Source: JACMLD01 sp044227095 (GTDB taxonomy: Bacteria > Bacteroidota > Bacteroidia > Chitinophagales > Chitinophagaceae). Taken from it: a stretch of DNA of 64,000 nucleotides. The position numbers were made by a program, and so were the translations under genes. How positions within the stretch are numbered: position 1 is the first letter of the stretch; every line of letters starts with the position of its first letter. The notes beneath the pieces were generated by a model. That model was not told the DNA's origin. It made no database searches and worked only from the letters and a program-made list of their open reading frames with translations. Where the stretch lies: contig JBGAFV010000002.1 of assembly GCA_044227095.1 (NCBI GenBank), positions 496,001 to 560,000 of the forward strand. The letters run 5' to 3'. This document shows, one piece after another, positions 43,751-52,107 of this stretch.

Positions 43751-45748
43751 CTACCACTTTAATTCCAGTTTATTGTCTTTACGATTAATATCTGCCATTC
43801 GCTTGCTTGGGTCTATTTCTGCCACCACTACATCCGTTAATTTGCGGCTGGTTTCAACAATATAAAAAGGGCTGGTCCAGTTCCATTCATCATATACCTT
43901 GCGGGGTATGCTTGCATCTTCAGGTGGTTTTGTACCAAACATTAAATTCAGTGGAACATAATGCATTTCTTTGGTTCCATCTTTAAATGTTAGTAGCAAA
44001 TCTACAGGCATTGGCATCTTACCTTTATTGGCAAGGCGGATTTTTGTTTTGCCGCCTTCTTCCCATAAACTGTCTATGCTATAATCAATCGTCTTGGTAG
44101 TGTTTACAAAATACTCTCTGTACCAATCTAGTTTTACGCCACTTGTCTTTTCAGCTACCTGTATAAAGTCGTTTACGTTGGGATGTTTAAAACGCCATTG
44201 GTTATAATAATCAAGTAAAATTTTATCCCGGTTTGCTGTACCTACAACATAGCCTAACTGTTCCATAAATACTGCCCCTTTTGCATAAGCAGCGTTGCTG
44301 TATGCGTAATTGGTATTGAAGTGATCTGCATGCGTTGTAAGCGGTTCTTCAAAACCACTTTTAGCCAATCCAAAATAGGCAACGTAAGAATCGCCGTTGT
44401 TTTCTGGAATAAAAGTTAGTGCATCAGCAACTTTTTTATCAGCCGGGTTCCGTTGTGCCGCAGCCTGGTAATTCTCCAATGTTGATTTGCCATAGTAATT
44501 ACGGCTTACCAAATCTTCAGCATAAGATGTAAAACCTTCATCCATCCAGGCATATTCACTTTCATTGGTGCCCATCATCATCTGGTACCAACTGTGCATC
44601 CATTCGTGAAATACGACATCGGTGCCTGCACCTTTCAGCAAAGTTGCCATTGGATATTCCATACCACCGTCACCACCTTGTATAAACGAATATTGTTTGT
44701 AAGGATATTTTCCAAAAGTTTTATCTATAAACGGCAACACCTTTGCGGCTTTATCAAGAACAGTTTCCCATTCTTCCAGGTAGCTTGCTACAAAATTATT
44801 CGGCTCATTGCCATATTGCTGTTTTCTTGCCGGGGACAAAGCATTGTACTGCACTGTTAAAAGTTCAGGTGCTATTTTATAAAATGCATGCAGCACCATT
44901 CCATCCCTTACTACTTTGCTGATGTGTATATAATCCGGATCTGCTGCCCAAACAAAATCGTGCACATTGGGCGCAGTAAATACCCATTTTAATGTACTGC
45001 CTGCAGGTGCAGTTACTTTTGTGCCAGCTGTTTCATAACCATGCCCAATTGTGTTTGGGTTTTGAAGATATCCTGTAGCAGCAACAGTATATTTTTTATC
45101 TATTGTAATAGATACATCATAATCTCCCCATACGCCATAAAATTCCCTTGCTACATAAGGCGTAGGGTGCCAGCCTTCATAATCATACTCACACAGTTTA
45201 GGGTACCATTGGCTCATGCTATAGCGAACTCCCTCTGCATTATCACGACCGCTTCTTCTTATTTGTACAGGTACTTGTGCTTCAAATTCCAAATCGAATG
45301 TTACAGAAGCTTTGGGAAGAATTGGTTTATCAAGTATTACTTCAAGTATGGTTTCGTGCAGTTTGGTTACCTGGTTTACACCATTCATTTTAATCCATTT
45401 CACTTTCTGGTAACCAATTTCATCAGGTTTAAGATTTAAAATACGATCACGTACACGGCCATCCCAATCGGCTCTTCCACCTACCTGTTGCTGACCTAAA
45501 ATCCTGCTGCGGTTATCCATCATACTATTTGGTTGAAATGCATTCCAGTATAAATGATAGAACACTTTTGCAAGCGTATCAGGAGAATTGTTGGTGTACA
45601 CTAATTTTTGTTTGCCCGAAAATTTATTGGTAACCACATCTACATTTACATCCATAGTGTATTTAACATGCTGTTGCCATCTTGTAGGTTGGGCTGATGC
45701 TATAATCCATTGCAAAAAAACCACTGCAAAAAAGAACAATCGCTTCAT
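43751..45748 (-). CDS. Exported M1-family zinc metallopeptidase
   Basis: The 665-residue protein has a signal peptide (ending IIASAQ), an N-terminal beta-saddle domain and a gluzincin catalytic domain. The substrate-binding motif appears as GGMEYP (residues 361-366, in place of GAMEN), followed by the zinc site His381, Glu382, His385 (HEWMH) and Glu404 in WMDEGFTSYAEDL. A C-terminal segment has the usual helical then beta-rich pattern. It should trim peptides N-terminally outside the cytoplasm, for nutrition or protein turnover. It is a single gene with its own gap on both sides. Confidence 0.92.
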   Translation of the reverse strand: MKRLFFFAVVFLQWIIASAQPTRWQQHVKYTMDVNVDVVTNKFSGKQKLVYTNNSPDTLAKVFYHLYWNAFQPNSMMDNRSRILGQQQVGGRADWDGRVRDRILNLKPDEIGYQKVKWIKMNGVNQVTKLHETILEVILDKPILPKASVTFDLEFEAQVPVQIRRSGRDNAEGVRYSMSQWYPKLCEYDYEGWHPTPYVAREFYGVWGDYDVSITIDKKYTVAATGYLQNPNTIGHGYETAGTKVTAPAGSTLKWVFTAPNVHDFVWAADPDYIHISKVVRDGMVLHAFYKIAPELLTVQYNALSPARKQQYGNEPNNFVASYLEEWETVLDKAAKVLPFIDKTFGKYPYKQYSFIQGGDGGMEYPMATLLKGAGTDVVFHEWMHSWYQMMMGTNESEYAWMDEGFTSYAEDLVSRNYYGKSTLENYQAAAQRNPADKKVADALTFIPENNGDSYVAYFGLAKSGFEEPLTTHADHFNTNYAYSNAAYAKGAVFMEQLGYVVGTANRDKILLDYYNQWRFKHPNVNDFIQVAEKTSGVKLDWYREYFVNTTKTIDYSIDSLWEEGGKTKIRLANKGKMPMPVDLLLTFKDGTKEMHYVPLNLMFGTKPPEDASIPRKVYDEWNWTSPFYIVETSRKLTDVVVAEIDPSKRMADINRKDNKLELKW

Positions 45749-45825
45749 TCTCTTATTTTTAAAATATAAAATTCCTGCAAATAAAGGAATACAAAGGTTA
45801 AAATGAAAATAAACTTTAATTCCAT

Positions 45826-45866
45826 AAAAAACATCACCCCTTTCCGGGAAAAGGAAAAGGGTGATG
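45826..45866 (-). terminator. Terminator of the PepSY-like gene
   Basis: CATCACCC plus TTTCC on one side pair with GGAAA plus GGGTGATG on the other, with one mismatch and a seven-base loop. On the minus strand the hairpin is followed by six T. It lies 23 bases beyond the stop codon of the gene at 45889-46344. Confidence 0.85.
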
Positions 45867-45888
45867 CTTAATTGCCCAAGTTGTATAA

Positions 45889-46344
45889 CTATATTGTAAC
45901 TGCGTCTTTTACGAGTTTGCCCGTTGTATTAAAATAGAGATATTTTTTCTCCACCCCGCTTTTGCGAACAAACAGCCGGTACTGAATTCCATTATCTTTA
46001 CTCTCTATCCATGTTACAGATTTTAGCTCCCAGTTTGTAAACTTGCTTTTACTATAACCATCTTTTACCTCTGCTGGCAAAGTTTCTTCTGCTACTTCTT
46101 TCTCAGTTTGCAGCCATTCTCCTTTACTATTAAACTTAGATTCATACTTAATACCGCCCATTTCATAATTGGCCTGGAAAGATGAAATCTTGTCTTTCCA
46201 TTCAACATTCTTTGTATCTGGGTATTTAGCTTTGAAAGCTTCTGTTACTTCAGCTGGCACTTTTCTTATTTGTGCAGCCAAATCACTAATAATAAAAACA
46301 GAGAGTAATAATGTCATCGAGAATAATGCACTTAACTTTTTCAT
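45889..46344 (-). CDS. Exported PepSY-like protein
   Basis: The 151-residue protein has a signal peptide (MKKLSALFSMTLLLSVF to DLAAQ) and two repeats of a PepSY-like unit: VPAEVTEAFKAKYPDTKNVE with WKDKISSFQANYEM, then LPAEVKDGYSKSKFTNWELK with QYRLFVRK. This is the family once named beta-lactamase-inhibitor-like PepSY, common in Bacteroidota. The role is unknown, probably binding or inhibiting a partner in the periplasm. A longer reading frame starts at 46599, but its first 85 residues are not protein-like and the signal peptide fixes the start at 46344. It has its own terminator. Confidence 0.85.
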   Translation of the reverse strand: MKKLSALFSMTLLLSVFIISDLAAQIRKVPAEVTEAFKAKYPDTKNVEWKDKISSFQANYEMGGIKYESKFNSKGEWLQTEKEVAEETLPAEVKDGYSKSKFTNWELKSVTWIESKDNGIQYRLFVRKSGVEKKYLYFNTTGKLVKDAVTI

Positions 46345-46599
46345 GCTGGAACATTTATTATTGCGTATAAAAATATCATGCCAACAGGAAGATCTAAGTA
46401 CAGTAACTATGTTTAGATTTTGTGAAATGTTGCGATAATTCCACAACTTAAAATAAGCCGCAGATTCGCAGATTATTTTACCGTAAAGGCTCAACATTAC
46501 TTTTATATTATAGCGGAAATACCAGCTAACAGCTAGCAACTTTTCTTTGCGTTGCTGCTTTGTGCCCTTTGCATGAAACAATCTGTGGCCAGGTGTCAA

Positions 46600-47265
46600 T
46601 CAGCTTACGCCTTCAACCACAATTACTATTTCTCCTTTAACATCCTTTTGTTTAAAATGATCGCAAACTTCTTGTAGTGTACCACGTGCATTTTCTTCAA
46701 ACATTTTGGTTAGTTCGCGGCTTACACAGCACAAACGATCAGCACCAAAATATTCTATAAAGTCTGTGAGGGTTTTTACTAGTCGTACGGGTGATTCATA
46801 AAACAACATGGTTCTTTCTTCTGTGGCCAGTTGTTTTAATAGTGTTTGTCTTCCTTTTTTCAATGGAAGAAATCCTTCAAAACAAAAACGCGAAGATGGA
46901 ATGCCGCTATTCACCAATGCAGGTACAAATGCAGTGGCGCCGGGAAGGGTTTCAACCTTTATACCATTTTTTATGCATTCACGCACAAGTAAAAAAGCAG
47001 GATCAGAAATGCCGGGTGTACCTGCATCTGTAATCACTGCCATATTTTTTCCTTCTATTAATTGATTAACCAGGTGCTGCAGCACTTTATGTTCATTGTG
47101 CTGATGGTGGGGAGAAACAGGTTTCTGAATATTATAATGATTAAGCAGTTTTGAAGAAGTGCGTGTATCTTCTGCCAGTATCACATCAACCGACTTAAGC
47201 ACTTCCAATGCCCGGAGCGTTATATCCTGCAGGTTGCCAATAGGTGTGGGAACGACGTAGAGCAT
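46600..47265 (-). CDS. rsmI: 16S rRNA (cytidine-1402-2'-O)-methyltransferase
   Basis: RsmI makes the 2'-O-methyl mark on C1402 in the ribosomal P site with SAM. The 221 residues start MLYVVPTPIGNLQDITLRAL and show ILAEDTRTSSKLLNHY, AVITDAGTPGISDPAFLLV, LPGATAFVPALVNSG, FCFEGFLPLKKGR and FYESPVRL, the complete set of tetrapyrrole-methylase-fold motifs used by RsmI. The length is a little short of the E. coli enzyme because the C-terminal extension is missing, which is common. Downstream, 255 bases separate it from the PepSY gene; upstream a repeat-filled gap separates it from purS. Confidence 0.95.
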   Translation of the reverse strand: MLYVVPTPIGNLQDITLRALEVLKSVDVILAEDTRTSSKLLNHYNIQKPVSPHHQHNEHKVLQHLVNQLIEGKNMAVITDAGTPGISDPAFLLVRECIKNGIKVETLPGATAFVPALVNSGIPSSRFCFEGFLPLKKGRQTLLKQLATEERTMLFYESPVRLVKTLTDFIEYFGADRLCCVSRELTKMFEENARGTLQEVCDHFKQKDVKGEIVIVVEGVS

Positions 47266-47271
47266 GTGTTA

Positions 47272-47414
47272 GTTGATCTGTTGATTGGTTGATCAGGTGA
47301 TTGGTCTATTGGCAGATTAAGAGAAATCCTACGCCCCGGCTTTATTCGATCATTTTGCAAGTACAGTTGGCTTTACCAGTTAACTAATCAACTGATCAAC
47401 CAAAGCAATCACTA
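47272..47414. repeat. Inverted octamer arms between rsmI and purS
   Basis: The left arm at 47272-47319 has six octamers, most of the form GTTGATnn, with no spacing error, starting seven bases after the rsmI start codon. The right arm at 47375-47414 has five octamers such as ACTAATCA and ACTGATCA, and reaches into the purS stop codon. On opposite strands both contain GTTGATCA/TGATCAAC. The core between them is about 55 bases and holds nothing I recognise. Confidence 0.8.
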
Positions 47415-47657
47415 AGCAACCACTACTTCAAAATATTCCATTACAGGATTGGCCAGTAATTTTTTTGCAGCGTCTTCTGCAATTTGTTTTGCGGCATCTG
47501 GTGTAGCAGCTTCAACCTGGAGGGTGATGTTTTTTCCAATGCGCACATCCTGTATGTTTTGCAATCCGAGGTTGTTTAAACCGCCCATTACTGCCTTTCC
47601 CTGCGGATCTAGCAATTCTTTTAATGGCATTACTGTTACCTGCGCCGTATAAGTCAT
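47412..47657 (-). CDS. purS: Phosphoribosylformylglycinamidine synthase subunit PurS
   Basis: PurS is the small subunit that bridges PurL and PurQ in FGAM synthase of purine biosynthesis. The 81 residues fit the family: YTAQVTVMPLKELLDPQGKA, GLNNLGLQNIQDVRIGKNI, and EDAAKKLLANPVMEYFEV. The length is normal. It overlaps pssA by four bases (ATGA), so the two are translationally coupled although their functions are unrelated. No purL or purQ is next to it. Confidence 0.92.
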   Translation of the reverse strand: MTYTAQVTVMPLKELLDPQGKAVMGGLNNLGLQNIQDVRIGKNITLQVEAATPDAAKQIAEDAAKKLLANPVMEYFEVVVA

Positions 47658-48424
47658 GTAGTTTTATTTTTGAGCGCCAAAGATAATACAATGTAAGCGA
47701 CGAATACCACCGGCACAGCCATCCATTTAAATAAAATTGCTGCTACAATTGTAATAGCAAGCAGCACCAGCTTGGGTTTGTTATTCTGCAAAGTATAATC
47801 CTTAAACTTCAACCCCATAATAGGTAGTGTGCTAACCATTAAATAGCTAAGCGCAATAATAAAAGCGTATAAAAACCATTTATTAAAAATGATGCTGTTA
47901 ACGGCGCCATTAAAATAATTGTAAAAAGCAATTAGTGGAAGCGATGCTACCAGCAGGCCCGCAGCAGGTATTGGCACACCTTTAAAACCATAGGTTTGTG
48001 TAGTGTCTATATTAAATCTTGCGAGACGGTAAGCACCTGCACATGCAAAAAGAAAAGCAGGCAAAAGCCACGCAATATTTATTTCAAGGCCATTTTGTTG
48101 CTGCATATAAGATAAGCGCAAAAACTGGAACAGGATAACAGCAGGTGCTACACCAAAACTAACCACATCACTTAAAGAATCCAATTGCTTGCCCATATCT
48201 CCCGCTGCATTTAGCAAGCGGGCAAGAAATCCATCCATAAAATCTATAAATGCAGCAATGGCAATGCAAATAGCCGCATAATACAATCTTTCCGGTATAC
48301 TGAAACTGGTAGAGGAATCATCGGCCTGGTTAATGGTTATTTGCTCTGTTTGCAATGCAAATACAATAGCGCAGCAACCAAATAATAAATTAAGCAGTGT
48401 AAAAATGTTGGGGATTTTTTTCAT
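47654..48424 (-). CDS. pssA: CDP-diacylglycerol-serine O-phosphatidyltransferase
   Basis: PssA makes phosphatidylserine, the precursor of phosphatidylethanolamine, in the inner membrane. The 256-residue protein has a start MKKIPNIFTLLNLLFGCCAI and the CDP-alcohol phosphotransferase motif: DFMDGFLARLLNAAGDMG followed by LDSLSDVVSFGVAP, with all conserved Asp residues. About six to eight hydrophobic helices follow. The start was set at the ATG at 48424; a TTG four codons before is unneeded. It overlaps purS by four bases. Confidence 0.93.
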   Translation of the reverse strand: MKKIPNIFTLLNLLFGCCAIVFALQTEQITINQADDSSTSFSIPERLYYAAICIAIAAFIDFMDGFLARLLNAAGDMGKQLDSLSDVVSFGVAPAVILFQFLRLSYMQQQNGLEINIAWLLPAFLFACAGAYRLARFNIDTTQTYGFKGVPIPAAGLLVASLPLIAFYNYFNGAVNSIIFNKWFLYAFIIALSYLMVSTLPIMGLKFKDYTLQNNKPKLVLLAITIVAAILFKWMAVPVVFVAYIVLSLALKNKTT

Positions 48425-48496
48425 AATTAACCACAATTATCAAATATACAATCACTAAACGTATAACAGCAGGGCTTATTTGTTTTTGAGGGAGTA

Positions 48497-49786
48497 TTAT
48501 TTTTTCATGAGGCTTTCTATATCTTCTGCAGTAATGGGTATATTACTCATGAGATCTTTGTTACCGTTGCGGGTAATCCAAACATTGTTTTCAATACGCA
48601 CACCCATTTTTTCTTCTTTAATATAAATACCCGGCTCTACCGTAAGCACCATGCCTTGTTTCAATGGTTCTGTTTTTGTACCAAGATCATGCACATCAAT
48701 ACCCAGGTGATGAGAAATACCATGATAAAGATATTTGCGATAAGCCCTGTTCTCCGGGTCTTCATTCTTTACATCAGTCTTTTTAAGCAAACCAATTTTT
48801 AAAAAAACTTGCGTGGCATGCTCTCCTACTTTATCATGATAATCAAGAATAGTTATACCCGGCTTCAATAAGTTCTTTGCATAATTATGTAAATCAAGAC
48901 ATGCATTGTACACCGTCTTTTGCCTTCTTGTAAATTTCCCGTTTACAGGTATTGTTCTTGTAAGATCTGCATTGTAACCGCCGTATTCTGCGCCAAAATC
49001 CATCAATATCAATTCACCATCTTTGCATTCCTGGTTATTGTTTACATAATGCAATGTTCTTGCCCTGTCTCCGCTGGCAATAATAGAACCATAAGCAGGA
49101 CCAGAAGAACGCTGCCATAAAAAGGAATGAAAAATTTCTGCTTCAATCTCATATTCCATTACACCCGGCTTAATAAATTTTAGCAAACGCCTGAAAGTAT
49201 TGTCTGTAATATCTATTGCTTTTTGAAGCACTTCTACTTCCAGCGCAGATTTAATAGAACGCAAATCCTTCAAAATTTTTGCACTGCGTTTGTATTGATG
49301 CAATGGATAACGCTGCATTATTTCTTGCGCATAGCGATAATCCCTTACCGGAACAAGATTGGCTTTGCGATCATTTTCATTTGTATTAAGATAAATAGTA
49401 TCTGCAAGATGTATCCATTGCTGCAGCAATCCATCCAAACTATCTAACCAAACTACACTGGCAGCACCGCTGATAGCTTTTGCCTCTGCAGCCCTGTGCC
49501 TGCGGCCATCCCATTTTTCTTTTAATTCATTTGGCCTAACCAATACCAATACTTCACGAAATTTTTTATCCGGATTATCCGGAAAAAGAACCAGCATTGT
49601 ATCTTCCTGCTCTATGCCTGTTAACCAATAGAGATCAGAATTTTGTTTAAACTTCAGCAGTGCATCACCATTTGATGGCAACTCATCATTGCTATTAAAA
49701 ATGGCTATCGAATTCTTTTCCATTTTATCCGTAAAACGTTTACGGTTTTGTATAAAAATTTCAGCGTTTAGCGGCAGGTATTTCAT
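48497..49786 (-). CDS. Aminopeptidase P family protein (Xaa-Pro aminopeptidase)
   Basis: The 429-residue cytosolic protein has the aminopeptidase P N-terminal domain (SIAIFNSNDELPSNGDALLK, YWLTGIEQEDTMLVLFPDN) and a pita-bread catalytic domain. The metal ligands are in LILMDFGAEYGGYNADLTRT, HGISHHLGIDVHDLG, LTVEPGIYI and VRIENN. It removes N-terminal residues ahead of proline from peptides. The length and the ligands agree with PepP. It is transcribed divergently from pckA. Confidence 0.92.
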   Translation of the reverse strand: MKYLPLNAEIFIQNRKRFTDKMEKNSIAIFNSNDELPSNGDALLKFKQNSDLYWLTGIEQEDTMLVLFPDNPDKKFREVLVLVRPNELKEKWDGRRHRAAEAKAISGAASVVWLDSLDGLLQQWIHLADTIYLNTNENDRKANLVPVRDYRYAQEIMQRYPLHQYKRSAKILKDLRSIKSALEVEVLQKAIDITDNTFRRLLKFIKPGVMEYEIEAEIFHSFLWQRSSGPAYGSIIASGDRARTLHYVNNNQECKDGELILMDFGAEYGGYNADLTRTIPVNGKFTRRQKTVYNACLDLHNYAKNLLKPGITILDYHDKVGEHATQVFLKIGLLKKTDVKNEDPENRAYRKYLYHGISHHLGIDVHDLGTKTEPLKQGMVLTVEPGIYIKEEKMGVRIENNVWITRNGNKDLMSNIPITAEDIESLMKK

Positions 49787-50159
49787 TCAGGCTTATTTTT
49801 TTAATGGCCATAAAATTATGGATTCAAATGTTGATATGAACAATTAATAATACTGCATTGCTATTTAAAGCAAAAGCAATTCTTTCAATACTTTGGAAGC
49901 TATTTACAAAGTATTAGATTGCCAGCCAGGCGATATTCCTGAGCATGTAAAATAGGGCTCGGGCGGTAATACCTCTATTTGCCGGCAAACGATTTGGCTT
50001 CGTCATCCGGACGATTATACAATTAAATAAAATTGAAAAAAATCTAAAATTTGCCGCCAGTATTGAGAATACTTCCAATGAAGCGGATAAATCACACGCA
50101 ATTTTTCCTATCCCATCCCCAATTTGTAGTTCTTATATAAATATAAGAATTCCAAGAAC
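49787..50159. other. Divergent intergenic gap before pckA
   Basis: This gap of about 370 bases lies between aminopeptidase P and pckA. It is AT-rich and holds no ORF, no tandem repeat arms and no recognisable RNA gene. Control elements for pckA may lie here, but I see no clear operator. A self-complementary stretch TTCTTATA-TAAA-TATAAGAA lies just before the promoter at 50130-50149. Confidence 0.4.
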
Positions 50160-50189
50160 TTGCGATTCTGCTGAAGAACTATATCTTTG
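50160..50189 (+). promoter_or_regulatory. pckA promoter
   Basis: TTG at 50160-50162, a 19-base spacer and TATCTTTG at 50182-50189 give the full Bacteroidota sigma-factor consensus. The start codon at 50211 then has a leader of about 15 bases. This is the best promoter in the window and it fixes the start of pckA. Confidence 0.8.
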
Positions 50190-50210
50190 CAGCTAACAAA
50201 CGTTAGTAAA

Positions 50211-51818
50211 ATGTCAGTATTAACCGCTCCCCCTGCTTCGCCTATTATTGGAATAGGTAGTCCTGCAAGTGATAATATCCATTATCAGTTATCGCCAGAA
50301 GAATTGTATGAAGACAGTATTTGCATGGGCGAAGGTTTGTTAAGCAACACAGGTGCACTTGTTATTAATACTGGTGAATTTACCGGCCGCAGCCCAAAAG
50401 ACAAGTTTATTATAAAAGATGAAATAACAACAAGCACAGTTGACTGGAATGATTTTAACCTGCCCATGGATGAGAAATATTTTTTTATCATCCAGAAAAA
50501 AATAAAAAATTACCTGGCCTCTAAAGATGATTTATGGGTTCGTGATTGCTATGCATGCGCAGATACACGTTATCGCATAAGCATTCGCGTTATTAATGAA
50601 AAACCCTGGATAAACCTGTTTGCATACAATATGTTTATTCGCCCATCTGAAGAAGAACTGGAAAACTTTACGCCAGAGTGGACCATACTTTCTGCGCCAG
50701 ATCTTAAACTCGACCCAATTGAATGTGGTACACGCCAGCACAATGCAGCTGTTATTTCATTTAAACATAAAACCATTCTTATAGCGGGTACAGGTTATAC
50801 CGGCGAAACAAAAAAAGGAATTTTTTCTGTGTTGAATTACATACTGCCGCAGGAGAAAAACGTACTGAGCATGCACTGCTCTGCAAATATGGGAGTGGGT
50901 GGCGATACTGCTTTGTTCTTTGGATTGAGCGGTACAGGCAAAACAACTTTAAGTGCCGATCCAAACCGTAAATTAATTGGGGATGATGAGCATGGCTGGA
51001 CCAACAATAGCGTTTTTAATTTTGAAGGCGGTTGCTATGCAAAGACAATCAACCTAAGCGAAGAAAACGAACCCGCTATATACAATGCTGTTCGTCCGGG
51101 TGCGCTGGTAGAGAATGTTACTTTTTTTAAAGGAACCAACAAAATTGATTTTAGCAGCAAAGCCATTACAGAAAACACAAGGGTTTCTTATCCTTTGCAT
51201 TTTATCAGCAATGCTATTGAACCATCTGTTGGTAATATTCCTTCTAATATATTTTTTCTAACCTGCGATGCTTACGGTGTATTGCCGCCTGTTTCTTTGC
51301 TTACACCAGAGCAGGCCATGTACCAGTTTATTTCTGGTTATACAGCTAAGGTAGCAGGTACGGAAACAGGTGTTACAGAACCAAAATCTACTTTCAGTGC
51401 TTGTTTTGGTGCGCCGTTTCTTCCACTTCACCCGGGTAAGTATGCAAAGCTACTGGGCGAAAAAATTCGTACACACAAAGTAAAAGTGTGGATGATTAAT
51501 ACCGGCTGGAGCGGGGGTGCATACGGAACAGGTAACCGCATTAAATTAAATTATACCAGGGCAATGATAACAGCTGCGCTGGAAGGAAAACTTGATAACG
51601 TAGCGTTTGAAGCACATCCTGTTTTTGGGATGCAGGTGCCCGTTAGCTGCCCGGGAGTTCCGTCTGAAATTTTAAATCCACGCAGCACATGGGCCGATGC
51701 TTCTGCCTATGATACAGCAGCAAAAAATCTTGCATTACAGTTTATAAAGAATTTTGAAAAATATGCGGCTGGCGTAAGTGCAGAAATTTTAGCAGCAGCG
51801 CCTTTAGTAAGTCTGTAG
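50211..51818 (+). CDS. pckA: Phosphoenolpyruvate carboxykinase (ATP)
   Basis: PckA converts oxaloacetate and ATP to phosphoenolpyruvate in gluconeogenesis. The 535 residues show TGEFTGRSPKDKFIIKD, GTGYTGETKKGIFSVLNY (active-site Lys), MHCSANMG, the P-loop GLSGTGKTTLSAD at 238-250, IGDDEHGW and GWSGGAYGTGNRI. It is full length. The start was set at the ATG at 50211 because it lies just after the promoter; a TTG at 50187 falls in the -7 box and cannot be used from that promoter. A good terminator follows at 51913-51945. Confidence 0.97.
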   Translation: MSVLTAPPASPIIGIGSPASDNIHYQLSPEELYEDSICMGEGLLSNTGALVINTGEFTGRSPKDKFIIKDEITTSTVDWNDFNLPMDEKYFFIIQKKIKNYLASKDDLWVRDCYACADTRYRISIRVINEKPWINLFAYNMFIRPSEEELENFTPEWTILSAPDLKLDPIECGTRQHNAAVISFKHKTILIAGTGYTGETKKGIFSVLNYILPQEKNVLSMHCSANMGVGGDTALFFGLSGTGKTTLSADPNRKLIGDDEHGWTNNSVFNFEGGCYAKTINLSEENEPAIYNAVRPGALVENVTFFKGTNKIDFSSKAITENTRVSYPLHFISNAIEPSVGNIPSNIFFLTCDAYGVLPPVSLLTPEQAMYQFISGYTAKVAGTETGVTEPKSTFSACFGAPFLPLHPGKYAKLLGEKIRTHKVKVWMINTGWSGGAYGTGNRIKLNYTRAMITAALEGKLDNVAFEAHPVFGMQVPVSCPGVPSEILNPRSTWADASAYDTAAKNLALQFIKNFEKYAAGVSAEILAAAPLVSL

Positions 51819-52107
51819 TCTTTAATGGGGAGTCTATAGCCAGTAAAAAATTACGATGGTTATTTATAGTGTGTTTTAAACGGGTCTCAACGATTATGCT
51901 TGCTTTTTTAAGAAACTCCTTCACATTTTGTGAGGGAGTTTTTGTTTATAGTTAAAGAAAGTTCGAGGTTCGGTAGTTCATAGTTCTTTTTAATTAAGAG
52001 CTTGCCAAGAGTTATAAAATACTCTTCGCATAGATAACTTTCAAACTTCCGAACTATAAACTATAAACCAGGGACTAATGACTATCGACTATGAACTATA
52101 GACTATT
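51810..52107. repeat. Nested inverted heptamer arms between pckA and the PLP gene
   Basis: The outer left arm (51810-51844) has five heptamers, mostly AGTCTnT, and overlaps the pckA stop codon TAG. The inner left arm (51960-51987) has four of the TAGTTCn type. The inner right arm (52052-52072) has AACTATA twice plus AACCAGG. The outer right arm (52073-52107) has five, mostly GACTATn, and reaches into the final codons of the PLP enzyme gene (stop codon from 52096). Outer pairs with outer and inner with inner on opposite strands, around the pckA terminator. Confidence 0.8.
51913..51945 (+). terminator. pckA terminator
   Basis: AAACTCC plus TCACA pairs with TGTGA plus GGAGTTT (one T-G pair between), with a three-base loop, followed by a T-rich run. 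It is a strong rho-independent terminator 95 bases after the pckA stop codon. Confidence 0.9.

Noticed and set aside
46345..46599. 85-residue N-terminal extension of the PepSY-like protein
   Set aside because: The segment is unlike a protein and would put the signal peptide in the middle. It translates repeat-containing intergenic DNA.
49787..50159. Signal recognition particle RNA or riboswitch upstream of pckA
   Set aside because: No conserved SRP tetraloop or riboswitch core could be recognised. The pckA leader after its promoter is only about 15 bases.
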